DNA of 35,107 bases from Verrucomicrobiota bacterium (GTDB taxonomy: Bacteria; Verrucomicrobiota; Verrucomicrobiia; Opitutales; Coraliomargaritaceae), in the NCBI GenBank assembly GCA_009937095.1, contig JAACDB010000015.1:1-35107 (forward strand). Reading direction: 5' to 3'. A program made the translations under genes and the position numbers. This document shows, piece by piece, positions 29,498 through 35,107 of the stretch (position 1 is its first letter; the number at the start of each line of letters is the position of its first letter). Under the pieces are notes generated by a model. That model had not been told where the DNA came from. It worked only from the letters and a program-made list of their open reading frames with translations, and did no database searches.

Positions 29498-30508
29498 TTA
29501 AAGCGGGCTGTTTTCAGTGAGGTTGAAGGCCGCGCCACCCGAGCGGTTGATGAAGAACATTTCACCGGGTTTCGCGATCACGGTGTTGGCTTCATCCGTG
29601 CTGGAACTCGCGGCACTCCGCCAACCCGTTCCGCCAAGACCGGAATCCTTGTAGTAATAGGTGGTGCTGTTCCCGCTGGCATCAAAAACGAGAATATTAT
29701 CGGCGTTACCAGAACTGTAACCAGCATCCAGCCCCGCGTCGTTATTGGCACCGAAAAGCCCTGCGAGGGTGATGTCCACTGGAATGGAAGCGGTCTTCCA
29801 GTTAAAGCCTACCTCCATCGGAGTGACGGCATCATCCGGAAAAACCGAACCCATAACGGCGATCTTGAGATCGGCGCTCTCGCGCCGCACCATGATGATA
29901 CCCCTACCGTAGGGAATGACCGTGCCCGAGGCATCCACGCTGGAACTGGCAGCACTCCGCCAGCCCGTGCCACCCAGTCCAGAGTCCTTATAATAATAGC
30001 TACTGAAACTATTGGAGCCCGTTTGAATGAGAATGTTGTCGGCTGTTCCACTACTATAACTGGCTTTCAGTCCCGCGCTATTGGCAGCACCGAAGACATC
30101 GGCTATGGTGGTGTATTTATGAATGGCGAAGTTTTCAGTGCCGGTAAGGATGGAACTGAGGTTCTCGGCAGTGGTGAGGGTATTGGAGGTATTGGCGGTG
30201 ATAGTGGCGCTCATGCCGGTGTTGTCCCCCGACATAATCATGATGTAGTGAGTATTGGCGTAGGCGTTGGCCGTCCATGAGGCGCTGGTGCAAGTAATGG
30301 AATTATCGGCCTTGGCGGTTATGGCGCTGCGGAAGCTCGCCGCTTGGTGCATGGGAACGCCGAGGTAGGAGAAGGACTCGGTGCCCTGCCCGCCGGTACC
30401 CTTGATATTGAGGGTGACATAACCGACCGGCACCGTGGAAACCGATTGCGCGAGAAGGCTGGTGGCAAGACTCAATAGAATAAATGGCGTATAAAGAAGG
30501 TGTTTCAT
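29498..30508 (-). CDS. Secreted protein with two internal repeats (TIGR02597-like), paralogue A
   Basis: 336 aa, function unknown. A signal peptide (1-21, ending LLAQ) is followed by VSTVPVGYVTLNIKG. Two repeats (about residues 138-209 and 251-322) share FGA-N-AGL, YSSG-ADNIL, then a 20-residue identical core starting YYYKDSGLGG and ending SAASSS, then TVI. No PEP-CTERM or other anchor is seen; it ends NLTENSPL. It resembles a Verrucomicrobiota secreted family I recall as TIGR02597 (not checked). The ATG at 30508 is preferred for its signal peptide and the AGGA upstream; 30529 is the alternative. The protein at 31356-32426 is a clear paralogue. Confidence 0.75.
   Translation of the reverse strand: MKHLLYTPFILLSLATSLLAQSVSTVPVGYVTLNIKGTGGQGTESFSYLGVPMHQAASFRSAITAKADNSITCTSASWTANAYANTHYIMIMSGDNTGMSATITANTSNTLTTAENLSSILTGTENFAIHKYTTIADVFGAANSAGLKASYSSGTADNILIQTGSNSFSSYYYKDSGLGGTGWRSAASSSVDASGTVIPYGRGIIMVRRESADLKIAVMGSVFPDDAVTPMEVGFNWKTASIPVDITLAGLFGANNDAGLDAGYSSGNADNILVFDASGNSTTYYYKDSGLGGTGWRSAASSSTDEANTVIAKPGEMFFINRSGGAAFNLTENSPL
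29543..29758 (-). repeat. Second internal repeat unit of paralogue A
   Basis: Codes residues 251-322 of the mature reading (LFGANNDAGL to FFINR). It matches the first unit at 29882-30097. The shared core is identical in protein but differs in DNA at synonymous positions. Confidence 0.8.
29882..30097 (-). repeat. First internal repeat unit of paralogue A
   Basis: Codes residues 138-209 (VFGAANSAGL to IIMVRR). It aligns with the second unit without gaps of note over about 72 residues. Confidence 0.8.
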
Positions 30509-30643
30509 GAGGATTATCCTAGCCTTCATTACTCGATCATATCAAGATGAAATTTATTATTTAGGTACTTTTTTTATATAAAATAGTTATATAGGTCATT
30601 TGTTAATTTCTAGATCGGTGTTGCTTCCGTAGCAATGACACAA

Positions 30644-30671
30644 AAAAAGCCCCGCAGTTGCGGGGCTTTTT
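30644..30671. terminator. Bidirectional terminator after the PEP-CTERM gene at 30694
   Basis: AAAAAGCCCCGC and GCGGGGCTTTTT form a strong stem with a four-base AGTT loop (30653-30662 region). A and T runs flank both sides. On the minus strand it ends the gene at 30694-31299 and insulates paralogue A. Confidence 0.9.
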
Positions 30672-30693
30672 GAAAGATTATCTCGCTGGAGTG

Positions 30694-31299
30694 CTAGGCG
30701 CGACGACGGCGAATCGCAACCCAACTGAGCGCGAATAGTCCGAATATCAAAGCGTAGGTGCCAGGCTCGGGTACGGCGAGCGCGATGGCTATACCGGTAC
30801 CATTGAATCCACCATTATCGGTTATGGTCACATTGCCCAGGGTGGTTACGGTCGCGGTAGAGTCGGTGCTGTCAAAGGTGTAAACCAACGTTGCGGGTGG
30901 GGATGGCGAGGTAGTTCCGCTGATATTCGACCAATCGTTGGCACGAATGAGACCGGTGAGGGCAGCATCGGTTATAAGAATCCAAGCTTCCTTGTTCACG
31001 GCACTGGTGACATCGAGATCTGAAAAAGCAGCTCCATTTAAACCAGATGAAACGTTGAAAGTTGTATCTGGTGCACCGAGGGCGGTCCAGCCGGTTAAAG
31101 CAATATTGGCAGATCCGCTAAAATAGCCCAAGGTGATGCTATCGGCAGCATTTCCATCGGTGCCCTGAAACTGACCGCCTCCAGGACCGCCTCCGGACAA
31201 GTCAGAGCCCCATGAAATGTTTGCTTTAGATTGCGCAACTGCCGAAAGGGGTAGCAATGCAGCTATGCTTGCAACAAGGAGTAGGTTTTTGATTTTCAT
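30694..31299 (-). CDS. PEP-CTERM sorting domain protein, function unknown
   Basis: 201 aa exported protein. The signal peptide (1-22) ends LSAVAQ. The body is beta-rich and rich in Gly, Ser and Thr, without a recognised domain. The C-terminus reads VPEPGTYALI, a hydrophobic stretch (FGLFALSWVAI) and RRRRA, a full PEP-CTERM signal. Apart from signal peptide and tail I see little similarity to the PEP-CTERM protein at 28821, so the two are probably not close paralogues. It lies between the two paralogous repeat proteins. Confidence 0.88.
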   Translation of the reverse strand: MKIKNLLLVASIAALLPLSAVAQSKANISWGSDLSGGGPGGGQFQGTDGNAADSITLGYFSGSANIALTGWTALGAPDTTFNVSSGLNGAAFSDLDVTSAVNKEAWILITDAALTGLIRANDWSNISGTTSPSPPATLVYTFDSTDSTATVTTLGNVTITDNGGFNGTGIAIALAVPEPGTYALIFGLFALSWVAIRRRRA

Positions 31300-31331
31300 A
31301 GGTAAATAGTAATTGGGTAGGGAAAGATCGT

Positions 31332-31351
31332 TGCGGGATAGGTGACCCGCA
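31332..31351 (-). terminator. Weak hairpin after paralogue B
   Basis: TGCGGG and CCCGCA (31332-31337 with 31346-31351) form a six-base GC-rich stem just beyond the stop of the gene at 31356. The following minus-strand sequence has only a short T run seven bases on, so it may terminate poorly or serve to stabilise the 3' end. Confidence 0.35.
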
Positions 31352-31355
31352 GTCG

Positions 31356-32426
31356 TTAGAGGGTGTAGGGTAAGGCGTCAGACCATGAAAGGCCGCTGCC
31401 ACGATGTAAAATGATAATGGAGCTTCCGGCAGGGATAACCTGACTGTCACGCGAGGTACTGCTGTCATCAAACGAGCGCCAGCCATCGCCTCCTAAAATA
31501 TTAAAAGTATCGGTTTGACGGTAGTAAGTCGCAAATGAACCGTCGCTGGAAAGGATATAGACCAAGTCGGATGAAGATCCGCTACCGGCGGAAACATAAC
31601 CATTACTGCCAGTATAAATGTTGGAATCTGCGAGCGTTACATCAACCGGGAAAGGATAAGCAACCAATGAGAAACCTGCGGGCAAATCGCGCTTATGCGT
31701 GACCTCTTTCACGTTGCCGGAAACAACAAGTGTCAAGTCACCCGTTGCGGTGCGTTTTACGATAATTCCATCGTCCGGAGCGATCGCCACGTTGGACATG
31801 TCAGTATTGCTATCACTGAAAGAGCGCCAACCAGTGCCGCCTAGAATATTGAAGGTGTCTGTTTGGTAGTAGTAAGTTGAATAGGTGCCGTTTCCATCCG
31901 TTGACATGATGTAAACCAAATCCGAGCTGGAAGCGCTACCGCCGCTTTGGAGTCCCGTAGCATTGGATGTACCAAAAATGCCTGCGAGCGTGGTGTGTGC
32001 TTTAATCGCAAAGGTATCACCGGAGGTAACAAGACCTGTTAAATCGCTACCTGTTGTGATCGTATTGGAAGTGTTCGCTACGATATCGAGAATGAGTCCG
32101 GCGCTGGTGCCGCTGGTTATCTCAAGGTAATAAGCACTGATGCCAGTAGCATCTTGCCCACTGTATGCGCTGGCGACCAGACTGGCGCTGGAATCCGTTA
32201 GTACTGCAGAATTGGGCGTCGTGGTAACAGAGCCACTGTACTCACTGGCATTCTGGAAGCCTACACTTAAGGCCGTATAGCTGGCAGTGCTTCCGTCGGG
32301 TGAACCGTTGATTGTGAGACTTTGATATCCTACCGGAGCCGTTGAAACGTTTTGTGCATGCACGCCCGTAGTTGCGGCAAGAAGTAGAAGGGAAATGATA
32401 CGCTTCAAGTAGGGATAAGAAGACAT
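31356..32426 (-). CDS. Secreted protein with two internal repeats (TIGR02597-like), paralogue B
   Basis: 356 aa from the ATG at 32426. The signal peptide (about 1-24, ending GVHAQ) is followed by NVSTAPVGYQSLTING, matching the mature start of paralogue A (SVSTVPVGYVTLNIKG). Two repeats share SSSDLVYI-S-DG, TYY-QTDTFNILGG and GWRSF-DS. As in paralogue A, each repeat ends near a GWRS motif and an I-P-GI/IIV-R stretch. There is no sorting tail; the end is SDALPYTL. The frame is open to 32462, but 32426 fits the signal peptide and a GGAG upstream. Function unknown; it may be a surface or polymer-associated beta protein. Confidence 0.75.
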   Translation of the reverse strand: MSSYPYLKRIISLLLLAATTGVHAQNVSTAPVGYQSLTINGSPDGSTASYTALSVGFQNASEYSGSVTTTPNSAVLTDSSASLVASAYSGQDATGISAYYLEITSGTSAGLILDIVANTSNTITTGSDLTGLVTSGDTFAIKAHTTLAGIFGTSNATGLQSGGSASSSDLVYIMSTDGNGTYSTYYYQTDTFNILGGTGWRSFSDSNTDMSNVAIAPDDGIIVKRTATGDLTLVVSGNVKEVTHKRDLPAGFSLVAYPFPVDVTLADSNIYTGSNGYVSAGSGSSSDLVYILSSDGSFATYYRQTDTFNILGGDGWRSFDDSSTSRDSQVIPAGSSIIILHRGSGLSWSDALPYTL

Positions 32427-32610
32427 AAATACATCATGCTCCAAAAAACCTTTCCCGAGCAAGTATTTTTTTGGTTTTATTACTTTATAACGCCTAAATG
32501 AAATAAAAATACAAAATGATGAAACTTATTTGCCCACTCAGAGCTAAATGCGAGAGTTTATACCTCTTAATATTCGTAAAAGAAGCCGTTATTATAGCAG
32601 CTGAATGCGT

Positions 32611-33420
32611 TTATTTAGGCTGTTCAAAAATCCAGTCGGTCAAACCGACATTAAAATCGACCTGCTTAAGCAAAAGAATCGATTTGCTCCCGCTTGATTC
32701 AATACTGGTAACCTTGTGAGCTACGGGAAATCCCAACACTGCCTTGAAGTCCTCACAAATCAAAGTAGATGAATGGCCACTCTTATCGTCAAAATTCACG
32801 ATCTTCGTGTCCAAATAATTGCGGATATCAATATAGTAATCCACCCGGTAACCACTTTTTAAAGTAACCCGCAAATGATGGCAGACAGTTCCCCGTTCGC
32901 GAACCGTTCCAAGATAATCAATGGTTTTTCCACTGCGATAAGGGTAAAGGAGATAATTACCAAAAACGGAAGAATGAATAAATTGTCGCGCCTCATTAGA
33001 CGCCATCTCGATAGCAGGAGCATCGGAATTCGGCACATGCTGCCACGCCTTTTTTCCATCATAGCCAAGTACGACTTTTGTGCCCGAATTACTTAAAATC
33101 ATTTTAAGGCGGTTCGGCTTTCGCTGATAGCAAAGCAAATTGAAAGTTTGATCGGCCACCGAAAAGTTCCCTTTCATTCGCATGCTCGAAATGTTTTTCC
33201 AGACTTCAGCTCCGCCCAATCCCATCACATAGTATCGACTCAATAATCGATCCAGTTTGGAATTTCCCATCTCCGGTATCGCAACTTCACGCATAGAGGG
33301 ACGGATATTCTCCGGTATTTGAAGGCGCTCCGTTTCTGCCTTGAGTATTACAAAAGCCATCAGGCTCATACCAAAATTTAAGCAACACTGCTTGTGGAAA
33401 AGATATTTCAAAACTTTCAT
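32611..33420 (-). CDS. LolA-like outer-membrane lipoprotein-sorting family protein
   Basis: 269 aa. An N-terminal signal-like segment (about 1-28) is followed by a body with the LolA/LolB-fold pattern: LLSRYYVMGLGGAEVWKNI, MRMKGNF, LCYQRKPNRLKMILS, VLGYDGKKAWQHVP, and a late stretch with GYRVDYYIDIRNYLDTKIV and FEDFK-like ICEDFKAVLGFPVAHKV. This is the half-barrel order of outer-membrane lipoprotein-sorting proteins, which bind lipid or lipoprotein acyl chains. No lolCDE is near. The start at 33420 is preferred to 33456 because the hydrophobic segment follows. It is divergent from the GspF-type gene (108 bases apart). Confidence 0.6.
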   Translation of the reverse strand: MKVLKYLFHKQCCLNFGMSLMAFVILKAETERLQIPENIRPSMREVAIPEMGNSKLDRLLSRYYVMGLGGAEVWKNISSMRMKGNFSVADQTFNLLCYQRKPNRLKMILSNSGTKVVLGYDGKKAWQHVPNSDAPAIEMASNEARQFIHSSVFGNYLLYPYRSGKTIDYLGTVRERGTVCHHLRVTLKSGYRVDYYIDIRNYLDTKIVNFDDKSGHSSTLICEDFKAVLGFPVAHKVTSIESSGSKSILLLKQVDFNVGLTDWIFEQPK

Positions 33421-33528
33421 TTCTGTTTTTTTAAAGTATGCGTGTTTATTCTTCAATTATAAATTTTTATTATTTGCATCGACTAACTGATATTTAAGCG
33501 GCAATGCTCCTCCATTCAATTTGGTCTT

Positions 33529-34818
33529 ATGCCCGAGTTTCAATATAAAGCACGTACTCAATCAGGCCTATCAGAAACCGGGAGCCTCGAGGCCCCCGAC
33601 CGTAGGCAGGCGACCCAACGCCTCACCGCCAAGGGTCTCCATCCTCTGAGCCTTCAGGAAGTCCGTAAATCTGGCACCGCAACACGAAGCCTCCGCGAGC
33701 GATTCTTAGCACAACTTGCCCTCCTCAGTCCCAAAAAAAATGAATCCCACGGCGGCGAAAATCCACGCAAAAGCGGGAACCCTAAAAAGGAAAAGACCGG
33801 ACTGACTTTCCTGCAGCGATTACTTGAGCTTCACAGTTCGGGACTCCCTGCCGGAGACTCGGTAAAAATCCTCAGCCAACGACTGAGCCAGCCCGAACTC
33901 AAAACCCTCGCCCAAACCCTTTGGCGTGACCTCAGCGAAGGCAGCACCCTCGCCAGTGCCCTCGCCCGCCAACCCAATTACTTTAACAGCTCCAGCACCT
34001 ATGTCATCGAAGCGGGTGAGGCCACGGGTAACCTCGTACCCATCCTCACTAAAGTCATCGACTACCTCGAAGAGAAACAAGCGATCCGCCAAAAGATGCT
34101 CGCCAGTATGCTCTACCCCGCATTCATCTGCACCGTCGCGGTCGGGGTCGTCATCCTCTTTCTCACCGTACTGCTGCCCCAGATTCAGGGCATGCTCGAA
34201 CGACTCGGTTCAGAAATGACCTGGAGCGCCCGCCTCCTTATTGGCGGCGCCGACTTCCTCGTACATTTCGGACCCGTTGTCCTCGCGATCCTTGCCGTCC
34301 TCGCCCTCGCCCTACGTCAGTGGCGACAAACCCAAAGCGGCCGCGCCCGTACCGACGCCTGGCTTCTACGCCTTCCTCTCCTGGGAAAAATCGCCCTCCA
34401 CGGCGACCTCTTCCAACTCGGTAACCTCGTCAGCACCCTCCTCCAGAGCGGCATCAATACCACTGAAACCCTTCGCCTTACCGAACGTACCGTCAACAAC
34501 CGCGCCCTCCGCGAACGCTTCCACACCGCCCGCCAACAAGTCAACGAGGGCCTCTCCATCGCTCAGGCTTTTCGACGCAATGAACTCATGCCCGACCTCG
34601 CACTCGACGTCCTTGCAGTCGGCGAAAACACCGGCAACCTCGCCCAGAGTATGACCGAAGTCACCAAAGGCTTTCGACAAGAACTGACAAAACGCCTCGA
34701 ACGCCTCACCACCCTTGTTTCCACCGGAGCCCTCGTGGCAGCCTTCCTCCTCGTCGCGCTCATCGCCATCGGCATCGTCACCAGCGTCTTTCAGGTCAGT
34801 CAGTCGCTCTCCCTTTAG
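33529..34818 (+). CDS. Type II secretion/type IV pilus inner-membrane protein, GspF/PilC family
   Basis: 429 aa platform protein that couples the assembly ATPase to pseudopilin or pilin polymerisation. The N-terminus has FQYKARTQSG (4-13) and LEAPDRRQA (20-28). Two T2SSF domains follow (about 95-220 and 298-423), each with the signature EAGEATGNL (161-169) or VGENTGNL (364-371). Membrane segments lie at about 196-216, 243-262 and 398-420. A charged insert (65-92) separates the N-terminal domain from the first T2SSF domain. No gspE, gspG or secretin gene is upstream, so the partners may be downstream of the window edge or elsewhere. Stop codon is TAG. Confidence 0.9.
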   Translation: MPEFQYKARTQSGLSETGSLEAPDRRQATQRLTAKGLHPLSLQEVRKSGTATRSLRERFLAQLALLSPKKNESHGGENPRKSGNPKKEKTGLTFLQRLLELHSSGLPAGDSVKILSQRLSQPELKTLAQTLWRDLSEGSTLASALARQPNYFNSSSTYVIEAGEATGNLVPILTKVIDYLEEKQAIRQKMLASMLYPAFICTVAVGVVILFLTVLLPQIQGMLERLGSEMTWSARLLIGGADFLVHFGPVVLAILAVLALALRQWRQTQSGRARTDAWLLRLPLLGKIALHGDLFQLGNLVSTLLQSGINTTETLRLTERTVNNRALRERFHTARQQVNEGLSIAQAFRRNELMPDLALDVLAVGENTGNLAQSMTEVTKGFRQELTKRLERLTTLVSTGALVAAFLLVALIAIGIVTSVFQVSQSLSL

Positions 34819-34937
34819 GCGCGCCCGCGGTTTCATTCCAGAAAACAGCAGGCAACTGAAAAAATCGGGGGGTTTTATTTTATATTTGTATTTTTAACTT
34901 CATTTTATTTAATCTTTAACTTATTTTATAAATTTAT
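34819..34937 (+). other. AT-rich gap before the last gene
   Basis: 119 bases. After a short GC-rich start it is almost pure A/T from about 34870, a likely promoter region for the gene at 34938. Several -10-like hexamers occur (for example TATATT and TAACTT stretches), but none has a convincing -35, so no single promoter is called. Confidence 0.4.
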
Positions 34938-35107
34938 ATGCCAACAATGAAGACCCTACTCGCCTTATTCCTGCTCGTATTAAGCCTTCTTTCATCCCTC
35001 TTACAAGGCGCCCCCGGCTACGGGCTCTCCTCTTTTCCCGAGGACCGGCCCATCGTCATGGGCTACGTCAATGGCCTCCGCTCCGCCACCGGCGGCTGGC
35101 AGAGCCT
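34938..35107 (+). CDS. Exported protein, partial (runs off the window)
   Basis: The first 56 residues of a gene cut by the right edge. It opens with a signal peptide (MKTLLALFLLVLSLLSSLLQ then GAP) and continues GYGLSSFPEDRPIVMGYVNG. Two in-frame starts exist, at 34938 and 34947; the latter directly begins the basic-hydrophobic signal sequence. The mature part is too short to assign. It might belong to the secretion system of the preceding GspF-type gene or be a substrate. Confidence 0.6.
   Translation, partial: MPTMKTLLALFLLVLSLLSSLLQGAPGYGLSSFPEDRPIVMGYVNGLRSATGGWQS

Overview
The window looks like a chromosomal segment of a Gram-negative bacterium of the Verrucomicrobiota, probably class Opitutae (Puniceicoccales/Coraliomargarita-like). 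The reasons are an exosortase with PEP-CTERM cell-surface proteins, paired secreted proteins that resemble a family I associate with Verrucomicrobiota, an outer-membrane polysaccharide export set, and many start sites without a clear Shine-Dalgarno. The placement is inferred from protein character only. I saw no rRNA, tRNA, CRISPR array, transposase or phage gene.

Layout. (1) 1-1.1 kb: the tRNA t6A gene sua5/tsaC between two terminators. (2) 1.1-7.2 kb: a minus-strand exopolysaccharide secretion set (tyrosine autokinase/co-polymerase, SLBB export protein, outer-membrane beta-barrel), divergent from a membrane-anchored TPR protein. (3) 7.2-9.6 kb: hisC and a CorC/CNNM-type CBS membrane protein, joined by an ATGA overlap. 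(4) 9.6-16 kb: a plus-strand run of an RmlD-like reductase, a lipoate ligase-like protein, dnaE and an exosortase. dnaE carries an in-frame TAG exactly where the conserved VYQEQVM motif needs glutamine. (5) 16-18 kb: obg and a Ppx/GppA phosphatase, divergent. (6) 18-25.7 kb: a minus-strand information-processing operon nusA-infB-rbfA-nrnA-truB-ribF-rluD, with a terminator-like hairpin in the nusA leader and no rimP. (7) 25.9-27.8 kb: queC-queD-queE for preQ0/queuosine synthesis, with a structured leader. (8) 27.9-33.4 kb: a minus-strand block of exported proteins (FKBP isomerase, two PEP-CTERM proteins, two paralogous internally duplicated proteins, a LolA-like protein). (9) 33.5 kb to the end: a GspF-type inner-membrane protein and the start of a secreted protein cut by the window edge.

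How the parts fit: the exosortase at 15 kb could process the PEP-CTERM proteins at 29-31 kb, and in other bacteria such systems go with exopolysaccharide export like that at 1-5 kb. The rest is housekeeping. The most notable points are the amber codon in dnaE with a plausible restart site just after it, the nusA leader hairpin, the complementary structure before queC, and the tandem repeats of the paired secreted proteins, whose cores are conserved in protein but saturated with synonymous changes in DNA.
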